In this document: piece after piece, positions 12,405 through 23,109 of the stretch
How the letters are laid out: the number at the start of each line of letters is the position of its first letter
Position numbering within the stretch: position 1 is the first letter of the stretch
NCBI GenBank assembly: GCA_012656075.1
Contig: JAAKBF010000024.1
Coordinates: 186,001-250,000 of the forward strand
Length of the DNA stretch: 64,000 nucleotides
Direction: 5' to 3'
Source of the DNA: Phytophthora hibernalis
Taxonomy: Eukaryota; Oomycota; Peronosporomycetes; Peronosporales; Peronosporaceae
The notes under the pieces: model-generated
Database searches by the model: none
The model's input: only the letters and a program-made list of their open reading frames with translations
What the model was told of the DNA's origin: nothing
Made by a program: the position numbers and the translations under genes

Positions 12405-12566
12405 CAGAGTTCCCCGGCAAAGGGAGAACCGTAATCAGTTATTTACCTTGCAAAATTAGTACATTTGTCACAAGCCAAATTCAATCACGATACAAATCCG
12501 TTTGCAAATCTTTTAACGTAGGAGAATTTATTGGTTCCACCTTTCTCCCTTTGCCGGGGAACTCTG
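12405..12566. mobile_element. MITE, 162 bp, 24-bp perfect TIRs, TA target site
   Basis: The left end 12405-12428 starts CAGAGTTCCCCGGCAAAGGG. The right end 12543-12566 is its exact reverse complement over 24 bases. The element is flanked by TA on both sides (12403-12404 and 12567-12568), the target duplication typical of Tc1/mariner relatives. There is no internal coding capacity. It lies about 300 bp upstream of the bZIP start codon, so it may sit in that gene's promoter region. Confidence 0.85.
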
Positions 12567-12872
12567 TATTAATACACGATAGTGCTGTATATTTTGGGAT
12601 TACGTGACTGGCCCTGGCTTACGTGTATCTGTGATTAGATAAGTTGCCACAAGAAGGTTTGCCTCCGACAAGAACAATATGCAAAACAGCACTCTATATC
12701 CGCCGAACATCCACAAACTAAGCGACGGGGTTATCGGCAAAGTGATACCATCGCTTCTGTGGCCAAAATATGGAGTCGCTCACCCTGTAGATGGCAATGC
12801 CTCAACTTCAACAACAACGAGCTGCGCGAGCGCAAGGCCACCGTATTTCCAACAGCTACATGAGAGCGTATC

Positions 12873-13711
12873 ATGGCCCATACAGGCTGCGGCTCCTATC
12901 GATGTCAAGGACGCGCTAAACTTTTCAAAGGCTGCTGGCGGCATAGCTGCGGAAAGGACCTGGTCGCTGATGAAAAGTGGGACACGGAGCGAGAGCGCCG
13001 TCGGGCAAGCATGCAGCGACACCGGAAAAGGATCCGGGATCGTGCGATCGCTGTAGAGCGTGACGTCGGAAACTTACGAGAAGAAACCCACGAGCTCCAG
13101 CTTCAGTGCCAGAAACTCTCTTCTGGTGTCCCAACGGGAACCTCAGCCTTGACGGTGGTGGGAGAATACTTTCGCCTGTTTCGCTATGGCTTGAAAGCGC
13201 CTGGTCTAACAAACGGCCATGGTACAGACACAAAAGTTTCCCTGGACACGCACGTTTCTAGTATACAACGCGATTTCCTCGTTGAAGTGGCATCACCAGA
13301 TGTGGCTGGCGAGACTGGATTCGGTGTTGAGAGGCTCATCGAGGATTACGAACGACTCGCTCACTGCCTGCCAGAATTGGATAATCAACTCGTGCGACTC
13401 GATACCGGTCCTGGAGACTTGTTAACCGCCACCACAACAGTAGCAATCGTAGTCACGGCAAGTACGCTACACTTTGCGTTTCCTCACCTCGCCCCCTCGT
13501 CACCGCTTGCAGCAAAGTTGCTCAACCACCGGTTTGTGCTGCGCGGCTCGGTCCAGTTCAAGTGGAACAACATTACAAGCCGATTGAAACTCGTGCAGTC
13601 CAGAGCAGATTTTTGACGCCGATGCTGGAATTACTGGACGACTTGGATGCCGTCTCCCGCGTGTTTGACAACGCGCTCATTACGCCAGATTGCAAGCTTC
13701 ATACATGAGCT
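12873..13711 (+). CDS. Oomycete bZIP transcription factor, one frameshift
   Basis: Residues about 33-80 form a basic region (RERRRASMQRHRKRIRD) running into a heptad-like coiled coil (VERDVGNLREETHELQLQ). A longer conserved oomycete bZIP C-terminal domain follows, with landmarks YFRLFRYGL, SPDVAGETGFGV and LRGSVQF. The frame ends at 13616, but the next frame continues with the usual C-terminus (LLDDLDAVSRVFDNALITP) to a stop at about 13711. The shift falls on a T5 run at about 13609-13613. Aligned by the conserved Arg, the usual invariant Asn of the basic region appears to be Arg here; oomycete bZIPs are known for substitutions at this site. I chose the ATG at 12873 because upstream in-frame sequence is closed and the other frame has no motif. 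Role: nuclear DNA-binding regulator, target unknown. Confidence 0.7.
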
Positions 13712-13714
13712 CAG

Positions 13715-14185
13715 TATTGGTTCGCCGGCTGTTGCCCCGCTTGAACCGCAGTTCGAGTATTTTTTCAATTCATATAGGCCCCTTAGACGTATTATCAGTG
13801 TATGGCGTTATTTAACACGTAGATCATAGTAGTGATCTGCAACTGCAACGTAATTTTTGATTTTGCTTTGCTTGCCGACCGAGCATCCAACTGGATCGTT
13901 TCGTGTTTGGCGCGGTCAACCGGCTTACTACTTGGCAGCCCAGATTTGTCTACCTTCCTTTTCTTGATGCATCGCGCGTAAATCTGTATTAATTTACCGC
14001 TTCGTCGTTTGTAAAATATAAAAACCTGATTAAAACCTTAGCAATTCAGAATATGTTCCAACACAAAATTAACCAATTGTTTATCAGGTTAGCTCAGCTC
14101 CGTTGACAACTGATTACGAAGTACTTTTGGCCAGGTTACCTTTTGCAAGACATTTGTGTTTGGTGTTTCACTCACGCTTTGGAAC
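13715..14185. other. Intergenic, nothing recognised
   Basis: AT-rich sequence between the bZIP gene and the convergent Myb-like remnant. No terminator or gene can be supported. Confidence 0.4.
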
Positions 14186-14189
14186 AGCG

Positions 14190-14890
14190 GAGCTGCTGCA
14201 CTTTATAATCGTATTTATTGCTGTCTTCCTCGCTCGCAGACTTCAGACTCTCAGTTACGGCATCCATCACCACGGCAAGACGCTCCCGTTTTGTGACCTA
14301 CCCTTTTTGACCGCTTCCGGGTTGCACAGATCGTTTGCGTCCTCTTTCAATTCCCCCGGAGATAACAAGTCGCTGCCCCATTCACCCTCGTCGGCATCAT
14401 CAAACTCGTTCATTGCTAAGCGCCGCATCAGCTCCCGAACTTTCAATCACCTTCTGTTTGGCATCCTTCACGCAATATTTCTACTTCAACTTTGTCGTTC
14501 CAATCATCCGTCTGGGTCATGATATCCAGGAGCAGCCTGTCACGCTCTTCAAACTGCTCCATCGTGCCCGATTTTTCAATGATCGACACTAGTCGCGCTT
14601 AAACTCTCTCACTAACGTGCCGAAGCGAGTCCTTACCACAACGCCAGGCTTGTCCACTCCGAACTCTGGATTTGCGTTGCATTGACAAGCGATGTCTTTA
14701 AACACCTTCATGATTCAATTAGACGGGCCTATAGGTGCTCCGCATGGCCGAAATACATTGATGGCCCGCAAAAGCACAAGATTATCCACTGCTGCAAACT
14801 TCTTTCGAAGAGGTTTTTGTTTTGGAGGAACATCCGCGCTAGTGATTGTGCTCGTCGGATTATTGTCGCTGCTGATTTGGACTGAACTGG
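14190..14890 (-). pseudogene. Myb/SANT-like protein remnant
   Basis: Minus-strand pieces in alternating frames resemble the expanded oomycete Myb/SANT-like DNA-binding family. First comes a helix with NLVLLRAINVFRPCGAPIG (about 14815-14735). Then comes RTRFGTLVREFKRD (about 14640-14600), a linker with EQFEERDRLLLDIMTQTDDW (about 14565-14505), and an acidic, charged coiled tail (about 14450-14190). At least three stops or shifts separate them, so this copy is broken. Family proteins are often multicopy and transposon-linked. The assignment is by resemblance of the helix pattern, not by an exact motif. Confidence 0.45.
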
Positions 14891-15524
14891 CACGAATTGC
14901 AGGCGAGCAAATGCTCGACATGACTGGATGAGCTGCTGGCGACAGGACTAGACGAGCAGACGCCGACAGCGCACGAGCGAAGAGGAGCCGCTAGACACGA
15001 ACGAGCAGCTGCGGGTGGCGAACTTCGTCTAGCAGGAGCCGACGGATACGGACGAGCAGTTGCTGGTGTGGTATTGTGATTCACAGAAAATGTCGTTAGT
15101 TCGACTTCCACGAAACAGCACAACAATTCACCGAGTCAGGTCGGCGATGTTGGGCTTGCGCAGGGTTCGTGTCCGTTCCCTTTGTGGTTCGCCCCAGCCG
15201 GGGTTCAGTTGAGTGTTACCCCGGGCAGTCTCCGTGCTAAACACTGTGCTCTCCACCAAAGGATGAACGGCAGCGCACGAGCGCTTTTACAGGTCACCAG
15301 GCGCAGATTACGCCCAGCTAGGAGGTTACGGTGTCCTGGGTTGTTCAGACCCACCGGCTCGTCGAATCGACGAGACTTGTCTTCGCTAGGTAGCGAGAAG
15401 TGCCCACCCCGCGACTTCTTCGCTCAGCTCCGCCTCTTGGTGTCGAGCCGTTTACCTACCTCTCGGCGACTCTTCGCTCAGATACTGATTTATCCCCCGT
15501 TGGTATATCTCACTCGAGGCATAC

Positions 15525-15606
15525 CTTCGCCGAGTCCAACTTTCGCCGAGTCGATTATCGCCGAGTCCGTCCATCGCTGAGTCCGTCCTTCGCTGAGTCC
15601 AGCTAA
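15525..15606. repeat. Degenerate ~16-bp tandem repeat (CGCCGAGTC)
   Basis: At least five units of the form TTCGCCGAGTCC or ATCGCTGAGTCC follow one another from about 15525 to 15603. They sit in GC-rich sequence with no supportable gene (14930-15525 likewise holds none). Confidence 0.7.
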
Positions 15607-15609
15607 GTG

Positions 15610-17025
15610 CGGTTCCCGCTCAAATCCGTTCCGTGTTGAGTGCGATGTATCCACTCGGCGGTGTACCCACTTGATCCTCTTGAGTGCGATGTACCCACTG
15701 GTCTAATTTAGGCGTCCCTAGTGTAGGGTCCCTCAAAATCTGGATTTCCTTAAACCACACTGGCGACGGGCCTTGGCGAGCTCGAGCTGATGGGTTTTGA
15801 AGTGAGAAAAAGTGGAGCGAGACGACGGTTGGTTTCTTAACTCCGTACCAAAAATGATGTTTTAGATTCAGTTTCAGAAAATGATAGCAGCTGGCTGCAG
15901 CAGCTAAAACTGAATTTTGAGGTCTGTCCGAAAGTTCACTAAAGTCGCGCTGCGCACGAAGAAGCTCTGGAATTTATGATTTTCTGGGTTTAGAGTATTG
16001 AAGTGTTACTACAGTATGCGAGGGCTACGCGAAGACATTTCAAGGACTTTCACTGGCAGGTTGCCAGGGATTTTTGCTATCATAGCCTAACAAGTGTTCA
16101 TGCCACCGATTTCATACAGCGCGCACTAGATCTAACGTTATTTACCCACGTCCTCGGCGCATCTCCTGCGGCTGCGGCTGCGACGCAGCCGCAGGAGCTG
16201 CTAGTGCGTAGATGATCATCTCAGTTGCACTATGCACATGTAGTATCTCGGCTAAACCATCCCGCCACGCTAAGGCTTTTAGGGCGCTAGTTTTTCCTAG
16301 CGGACGGTAGCCATAGGCTACATATAGCTCCGCATTTCAATGCGATCCATTCGCGCAACGTCTGATGCCGCATACGTTTCGTACCTAGTTGAGGTAGACG
16401 TTACAGGTAACATCCAAGTAATTTATCATGTTCAGCGGGTATTCTTTTTAACAAAGGTAAACTGTGCACAATTTTCTAACGATCCTCTATAAATGGATAT
16501 TTTGATATCACATAAACTAGAAGGGATCCGAATGGACGTACTATTTTCCAGAGTATTATAACCTGGTTAGCTCTGAATATTCGCAGTTTGAAGAACTGTG
16601 CTAGGGGCCCTAGAAAGTTTTGTTGACATCCGGCAACATAACACTAAAGTTGTCAATGTGGCCCAACGATGAGTGTGTTGTCATCAAGCAACATTATACT
16701 AAATCGTGTTGCCACACTATTTCGTGAGGACCGTGTCGGTACTACTAAAGCATTTGTACTAATATTAGTGGTTTAGCACGACCAATATTGATATTTTTAC
16801 GCTTTCAAGTAGCGATCGTTAGTAGTGCTATTCAAATCGCTAAAACATGCATTATCAGTTCTATTATTGTGAAAGTCATGCAGGATGTCCTATTTTTTAC
16901 AAAGCTATATATAGACGGGCCCGCATATTTTTAGACGTCAGTCCTCAGATTTGAAGGTCGTTTTATTAGCGACCTCTCCAACCGATTTACAATTAATTCT
17001 AAGAGTTCACAACTTATATAAACGC
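15610..17025. other. Intergenic with hairpin and inverted-repeat partner
   Basis: No supportable gene. At about 15945-15975 lies the inverted partner of 11849-11875. At 16163-16197 a GC-rich hairpin has 14-bp perfect arms (CTCCTGCGGCTGCG / CGCAGCCGCAGGAG) and a 7-base loop. Confidence 0.5.
16163..16197. repeat. GC-rich perfect hairpin
   Basis: CTCCTGCGGCTGCG and its exact reverse complement are separated by 7 bases. No T-run follows, so it does not look like a terminator. It could be a foldback or simply a GCTGCG-repeat structure. Confidence 0.7.
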
Positions 17026-17028
17026 ACC

Positions 17029-17818
17029 ATGGAGGGAACGGTTGCAAGAGTTGAAGTAAGTGTCGGTGAATTTGGAAAGGCAAGCAGGACTACTGTCCCT
17101 GTTGAAGAAGCAGCGTTCGAGTTTGACGAGGAGCACGACAACTTTGAGAAAGGCTACACCCTAGATGAAGCGAAAGTAAGCTCGGCTCTGAGTAGCTACT
17201 CTACGAAGACGACTCGTACCGACATGAAACTCTACATGAAACGAAGCCACCACCCAAAGCAGGCGCAACTAGTGGCTGTTACAGCCGAAACGTGGCACGG
17301 TGTGCTGGCCCAAGCCAAGAGAAAATACAAGAAGGAGAAGACGTTCGATGGCCCGTTCGTTATGCATTTGCTGATGTATGGCGCTAAGGAAGTTCGTCAA
17401 GGAATCCGACGGGCGACTCCAGCCCGTATTACCGAGGCAGAAGAAGCCGTCGACTCGTACCTGGCCAAACGTCCAGACGTACAGGTAGGAGATATTGCAC
17501 GCACGCATTGGGCCGTCAGTCAAGCTCGGTAGCCGAACGACACAATCGTTACCCTACCCGACAGCGCCACATTCCGCCAAAATTCAGCAGCTGGACGCAA
17601 TACGCGCTCCAGATAGAGAAGAAGATCGAAAAGAAAACATCTTCCGCTGACCGTTGCGACTAAATGGGTCGAGGGAATTGCAGCTGAGTGTAAGGACCTC
17701 CGAGCTGCATTAGGGATCTCGAACGACAGCCTAATTGATGATGATTTCCTCTCCAATTTCCGCCCTCCTCGTGACCCTTCTAACAACGTGGATGACATCG
17801 ACCATTTGACGGACTAAA
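17029..17818 (+). CDS. Unidentified protein, possibly frameshifted
   Basis: An open frame runs to a stop at 17532. I prefer the ATG at 17029 (MEGTVARVEV) over the one at 16951, whose leader does not look coding. The protein is charged, with an acidic N-terminal part (FEFDEEHDNFEKGY) and a basic middle (QAKRKYKKEKTF). Downstream, other frames carry coding-like text: FRQIQQLDAIRAPDREED at about 17570-17625 and KWVEGIAAECKDLRAALG ending in DDIDHLTD with a stop at 17818. The whole may be one gene of about 260 codons broken by two or three shifts. I do not recognise a family. The position between transposon remnants suggests a mobile-element accessory protein, but that is inference. Confidence 0.35.
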
Positions 17819-17861
17819 AAGTGTTTGCTTTGCCAAAACACTACCAAACATATGTTTTTCG

Positions 17862-18071
17862 TCATCGCTCGGTAAATCTTTTGTACCATCGACGCACAGT
17901 TCGACCGGATTCTCCAAATATTCGGCTGACCTGCTCACATGCAACACTGTACGCATATTGTATCGTTATAGCTGTCCAGCGAATGTCCGCTGAGTACATG
18001 GTGTTGTAGGGAATTCTGAACAACCACTGGTGGCTGGTTCGGGCTAACATATCTACCGCAAAGCCACACAA
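17862..18071 (-). pseudogene. Tc1/IS630-like transposase HTH fragment
   Basis: A minus-strand frame reads YSADIRWTAITIQYAYSVA, then VSRIFGESGRTVRRWYKRF. This is the pattern of the N-terminal helix-turn-helix (homeodomain-like) of Tc1/IS630-type transposases: a start 'YS.D.RW.A', a helix 'eqVSRiFG' and a recognition helix 'TVRRWYKRF'. No DDE core follows on either side, so only the DNA-binding end remains. Confidence 0.5.
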
Positions 18072-18074
18072 AAC

Positions 18075-18699
18075 CCGACCCTATTAAGTAGCGACAACTC
18101 CGAATTACACCCCGATTGCAATCACGATTTGCTTGTTATTAATACGTTACCCTCGCCCTCGAAGGTTCAATTAAAAGGACATTTGCAAAGGACAAAACAG
18201 TCGCCGATCCCAATACTGGTTGTAATATGCGCAGTACTAGCGATCGATGGGCGATTCTGCTTCCTTCTTGCTTTCCTCCTCTCTCGTTTCGCTACTGGTA
18301 TCCTAGATCGCGAACGATCGGTGGTCCTGCTGCCTTCTTGTTTTCGTTTCTCTAGTACGTCGTATGCCTTCGTCCGAGAAACAACCATCAGGATATTCCT
18401 GAGAGGACGTCTACGTAGCGCTTCCAAAAGTCCCTTATTCCGTGTACACTGTACCTGCTGTAGCACTCTCGAAAAGGTGAGATTGGATCCACACCTCCTT
18501 CGCGTCAACAGGTTCTGTGAAGTCGGGTTTAGAAAGGAATTAACATTAAACCGGCTGAAAGTACTATTTTAACAATACTGATAGAAATCCGATACGCAAC
18601 TGCTACATGTATTAATAATAGTTTGGGTGGGAGTGCAAATCTATACTGCTTTCAAGAAAACCCCGTTATCGAACCAGGAGAGTGGTTTGGACGGCAAAG
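18075..18699. other. No gene recognised
   Basis: Opposed open frames at 18129-18572 (plus) and 18167-18508 (minus) overlap and neither shows a motif. The minus frame is very basic and the plus frame hydrophobic, as expected of mirror images. Confidence 0.4.
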
Positions 18700-19940
18700 T
18701 ACTCCCTCTGTTTCAGATTAGTTGACGAGGTTGACGTGAGGTCTGTTTCATATTACTTGGCGCGGAAAACAATTGACCGAAAGTGAACCTTCTGTTTATA
18801 TTATCCAATCAACACACACCTTACACACGTGCTTTTTGTGGTTGACCGAATTAGTGCGGGTAAGGCGCAGGTTTGATGCAGACTTGGGGAGCGATGCAGT
18901 TATGATACTCTCGTTTCACAATGACAGAAGACCAACGCAAATCGAACAAGGACCTGAACATCGACACCAATTTCAACATTGCTGCCTTTTTCTCGAGCAC
19001 TCAGCTTTCCTGAAAGTTCAGCGTCGCTTTATTCAACAGGCCGCAGAACAATTTAGCTCCAGTGAGAGCTCAGCATTTCGGGTCTTGAGAGAGTCTGTCA
19101 GGTATCGTTAGGAAGGTAGAGGACTGCTCTATTTTAAAAGCAAGCGACAAGGCAACTGCGGCAGAAAAAAACAGTTGACAAACTTACCAGAACTACTGAG
19201 CCAGTTGCCGTGGCGAACGCGACGTACCATGACTGTGATAGCCAATACCATCGTGGATCACCGTCAAGTGTGCTATGGTGAAATACGGTGAAATTGTACG
19301 CCACACGAACTCCATCAAGCCAATATTGACAGAAGCCAATATTGCTGCAAGGTAAGTTGGCTTTTATAGAAGACACGTCGTGTTCACTTACCTAGTGCCA
19401 ATGGTTCCTGCTGTGTAGGCTGGACTTTTGTTGGGGTTTATCGATGGAGATAGTACAAGTTCAGATCTGTAGACAACCGAATCTACATTGACGAGAAGTG
19501 GTTTTACACGACGGAGGCTGGCCGGACGATGTACATGGCACCAAACGAGACACCACCACATCGCTCAGTTCAGTCAAAGCGGATGGACGGGCACTTTAAC
19601 TTGATCGTCGAAATGACGGTATCTATCAGCATTGCGAGTTGCTCTTTACGCCCGACGTTAACAGGACGGGTCACTAGTGTACCAGCGGATCTATTCCTCG
19701 ATATTTTCTGAGCAGGAACGCGCTCAATAAAAGGCCACATGCCGATTTTCCCATCGAACAGGACGGTACCATCTATTTTATCAGCTACTTGTGTGAAATC
19801 ATGCGTGCATTTTCAGCAGTTCCTGGTCATGGTTGTCGTCAAGTGCAGCTCAGTAAATCGGATTTGGGGAGGACTTTGCGTTGGCGATCCGCTTCTGCAG
19901 TGTCACTCACTAATATCGTTGACATTGGAGCTATAACCCT
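18700..19940 (+). mobile_element. Mariner-like element (plant-type), decayed
   Basis: The left terminus at about 18700 (TACTCCCTCTGTTTCAGATT) is the classic Stowaway/plant-mariner TIR start, including the flanking TA. Transposase text follows: an N-terminal start near 18921 (MTEDQRKSNKD), a possible K-T-N-S-I-K-P-I-L-T-E-A-N piece at about 19290-19365, and the DDE start IYIDEKWFYTTEAGR at about 19478-19522 with PHRSVQSKRMDGHFN. A degenerate KGHMPIFP piece follows at about 19730. The later catalytic residues and the right TIR were not found. The element is 3'-truncated or eroded. Confidence 0.65.
18921..19905 (+). pseudogene. Mariner transposase pseudogene
   Basis: The first catalytic Asp lies in IDEKWFY, the signature of plant/oomycete mariner transposases (family consensus 'DEKWFYLTK...LAP.E..PHR...SK'). 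A stretch at about 19130-19215 resembles the HTH linker (GRKK, NLPELLSQLPWRTRRTMTVI). Frames change at least four times and a stop interrupts after KWFY's exon, so it cannot encode an active enzyme. Confidence 0.6.
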
Positions 19941-19944
19941 ATCC

Positions 19945-20500
19945 CCTTTCAAGAACGCAAGGCCTTAATTACATTTCCGATGCGTGTAACACAAGTTCTG
20001 TTTCAAGCAATGTGAAGAGAAGCAATCTTTTTAATAATAATATGGTGATATTTATTGTGTTTCCGATCTCCATGAACTTAAAGAGAGCAGCTATTAATGA
20101 TACCATGCACCTCGGCGTTTGCACGCGAGAACTGCGAATGCCCCGGTCCTAAAGGTCCGGGTCCCCGAATAAATTTCAGAGAATTCAATTTTATATTATT
20201 GAGGTGCTTTATGTCGGGTGATTTTTAATACAAAAGACTGGTAGGCGACTGGTTCAAAACTCGACTCTAATAAATTAAATAATATGTTTGTTCAGTGTCC
20301 CGTAGCACCGTACCTGAACAACTCGATCAGATTCCGGGAGGGACAAGGGACTTTTTGGGATTTGTAACAAGTCCCAGCTTTTTTTTCACGTACACGGTCA
20401 TAAACAAGAGATCATAATGCATCGAATGGAGCAATCCTCGACGTCAAATGTTTTGGATCAGGAAGAGCTTGGTTATTTCGGAATCGATCAGCTTCCGGTC
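19945..20500. promoter_or_regulatory. Upstream region of split RxLR gene, weak core promoter match
   Basis: Non-coding. About 40 bases before the effector ATG, at about 20498-20515, the text GGTCACTCAAGATTTGTCAT resembles the oomycete Inr-plus-FPR promoter element (TCAYTYY followed by a T-rich FPR). The match is imperfect in both halves, so this is a suggestion only. Confidence 0.3.
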
Positions 20501-20538
20501 ACTCAAGATTTGTCATCCTACCACCGGATTTCACCGAT

Positions 20539-20694
20539 ATGACAAGCATGCGCTTCAGCATCCACCTCGCTCTCTTCGTTGGCAATTTCATCGCGTGGGC
20601 CAGCTTCGCCATCGCCGAAAATACCGCAGTTGACAACATGGTTCGCCGCCTCAAGGGCAACCAGCTGACTGTGGGCGAGGAAGAGCGTACAAGT
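20539..20694 (+). pseudogene. RxLR effector, 5' half, split by LINE
   Basis: The ATG at 20539 (or 20548) opens a signal peptide (FSIHLALFVGNFIAWASFAIA). About 20 residues later come an RxLR variant, RRLK (about 20646-20657), and GEEER at about 20676-20688. At the EER codons the gene runs into a 14-bp target duplication (20681-20694) and then LINE sequence, where an in-frame stop follows within six codons. The matching 3' half begins at 31977. The intact gene would have made a secreted effector delivered to host cells. This copy is interrupted by about 11.3 kb and should be non-functional, unless the short secreted N-terminal peptide is still made. Confidence 0.8.
20681..20694 (+). repeat. LINE target-site duplication, left copy
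   Basis: AAGAGCGTACAAGT here matches AAGAGCGTACTAGT at 31977-31990 with one mismatch in 14. The duplicated bases cover the end of the EER motif in the same codon phase on both sides, which is why they are read as the target duplication of the intervening LINE. Confidence 0.85.
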
Positions 20695-20923
20695 AATCCA
20701 GAGACATACTGATTACGACGGGGACGCGGGGAACAAGGTCAACGCACGGAGGGCGGCACACCTCCGAGCCCAGCGCAAGGTGCAGTGCAACACACGACGC
20801 ATGGACACCCATTGGGAAAAGCCACGGACGGAGATCGGATGGTAACCGCTAAAACGGGCGAAGGAACAAGCCGGATGGAAACCTTGGTGGCGGCCAGCAG
20901 ACTGATCACATGGGGAGGATAAA

Positions 20924-22130
20924 GTGAAGGCATATGCACCCAATCCAGAATGCACCACAGAGGAGTTGGCGCGCAGTTCCCACATGCTGGAAGGGGTTTG
21001 GAACCCGATTCACGTGAAGCAATTGGTAAGTACGATGTTGACGGACTGGACGGACACCGAGCACCAGCACTGGACACTGGAGGAGACGGTTATGAGGCAG
21101 GAGGCCCAGGCGCCAGCCAGGTCATGCTGCGACAAAAGCGTGAGCGGGGACGGCACGAGAAATTTTTATTCTTAAGGCGTATTTGGGGGACAACTGGATC
21201 TATCCCACCCGCCAACTTTCATTAAGGAGACCATGATCAGTGAGCACCGAGCAATGATGGAGGATATGCATGATGAGTATTTTAATGCGACGCTCACGGC
21301 GGTCATCCCAGCTACGGTTCGCCTCGGACGGTCGGCAGCCCATGCCAACATATTCCGGGGAGCTCTTCCAGACCAACACCGACAAAATACAGGACAGACG
21401 ATGATGCGAGCTTTTCAACGCGACGTCAAACGTTTGAGCTATGACGGTATCCAGACGCTGCACGTGGTATTTATTCACGCACGGCCACCAATACGTGGCA
21501 ATCCAAGGCTCTACGCATTCAGAAAGAGGTTATCGTGTTCCACGATACACAAAGGACAGAAGGGCAAGAGGGCACGGGTCTCTTTACAGCTGCACAACTC
21601 GAGCTACAATACGCGATCCGTATATATGGAGGAGAACGGCTAGGTTTGACTGCACTCGCCAGAGCGTTTACCGCGTTTACAGACGCTAAGGTGCTGGATG
21701 GGGAGTATGCGCGCGCGACCCGAAAAGATATCTACGATAATCGCTTTCACACCATTAGGTTCGCCGACCAAAAATTCCCCGATGCATTAATGGGAGTGAC
21801 CATGATCAAACTGAACGGCGTTGACATAAGCATCCACCACTTCCAGCAATTTTTCGCCGACCATGTGCGAGGGGCCTCAGTACGAGGCATGAGACCCTGA
21901 AGTGCACGTTGGCAGCTAGCAAAGTACGAGGCATGAAGGCAAAACAACTCGCGTATTCAGTGGCTCAGTTCTTCACGTGAAGCCAGCACCACGCGTGGCC
22001 TTTCAGATAGAGACTCTAGAGGAGCTAGTAGAGCTCCTACGGAAACATCAATCTAAAGACCAAATAACTGGACAGCTCACTCCTGTGGCTATCAATCCGG
22101 AGTATGTCGCCCAAGGACCGGAATGGTAGA
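20924..22130 (+). pseudogene. LINE ORF1-like region
   Basis: The coding frame starts MKAYAPNPECTTEELARS at 20924 and continues through several shifts. A clear later piece at about 21640-21897 (TALARAFTAFTDAKVLDGEY, then IRFADQKFPDALMGVTMIKLNG and HHFQQFFADH) has the compact alpha/beta look of nucleic-acid binding ORF1 domains. I cannot assign a named domain. From its position it should be the RNA-binding part of the element. Confidence 0.5.
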
Positions 22131-23109
22131 GTGGGACCAAGAACAGTGATGAACATGAATCGAAGGAGGAGAAAACGACTCCATCCCCCGTGTCAGATGT
22201 GGAGGGGTTTTATACCAAACAACCAAAACGGTCGAAAGCAGCCAATGCAACTAACACCAGAACGCTCACCAGGGAGGAGAAGGAGGCTGCGGCACCCAGG
22301 GGGAGACCGGGCAGGCACATGACATGACAACGACTGCGGACAAGGAGACCACACGCAATCATGCGCATGGACACCAAAACAAGACTCGGAAAGATGGGAA
22401 TACGTGGAACGGTAGATCCACGCGAAACACTGCCAAGGCAAGTAGACCTCCTCGCAAAGCATCTAAAAGATATGAGAAGTTCCAGAGGATTGAAGAACCC
22501 GGGCAGTACGGACCACTCGCGGATTCAGACAGTGACTCACGACACTCGGACAGCATGGAGGTACACGAAGTGGGTGCGGACTCAGTGGGCATCACGGACG
22601 ATGCAGAAAATGATGACGCCCCTTACGCGTTCCGGCAGAGAATACTTGACCAACGCGCCTCATGAAATCGCCACCGATGCACAGCAATATGACAGCACCA
22701 CCGCGACCACGACGGTGGCAGACAGTGCTGCAACATATGAGATCATGAAGGAGGTCGAATGCTCTGGCACTCACGGAGACGCCCAGGCTGCTCCGGTGGA
22801 CTTAATTTCAGGCGACAGACTGAAACACACGCACAGGACGGCTCCGTTCGCACGGATAACTCGGCGGAGCAAACAATCGGGACTGGGGGTAAGGCTTCCT
22901 GACGGGGCGATAAAAAGAATGCAGACCAGTATGGCCAACTACATGCAAAGAGCAGCGGTAGCTGCACTTACCACCACAGCTCCAGGCAACGAGGCAGACA
23001 CGGCTATTGACAACATGGCGGGTGACAATATCATCCCTACGACCCCTGATTCTCAGAGGAATACACAATCAGAGGATCGAAGACCGGACAGGACGACAGG
23101 TGGCCAGGA

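Noticed and set aside
15120..15380. Possible tRNA from a GGTTCG-like stretch
   Set aside because: No cloverleaf with paired acceptor and anticodon arms could be drawn around it.
16163..16197. Hairpin as a transcription terminator
   Set aside because: No T-run follows and intrinsic terminators of this kind are not expected in a nuclear oomycete genome.
18129..18572. Hydrophobic 147-codon plus frame as a membrane protein
   Set aside because: It mirrors a very basic minus-strand frame and has no start context or family resemblance.
22193..22462. Minus-strand frames across the LINE (also 23421-24430 and their copies at 59772-60781)
   Set aside because: They are antisense shadows of LINE coding text, and the sense strand carries the recognisable domains.
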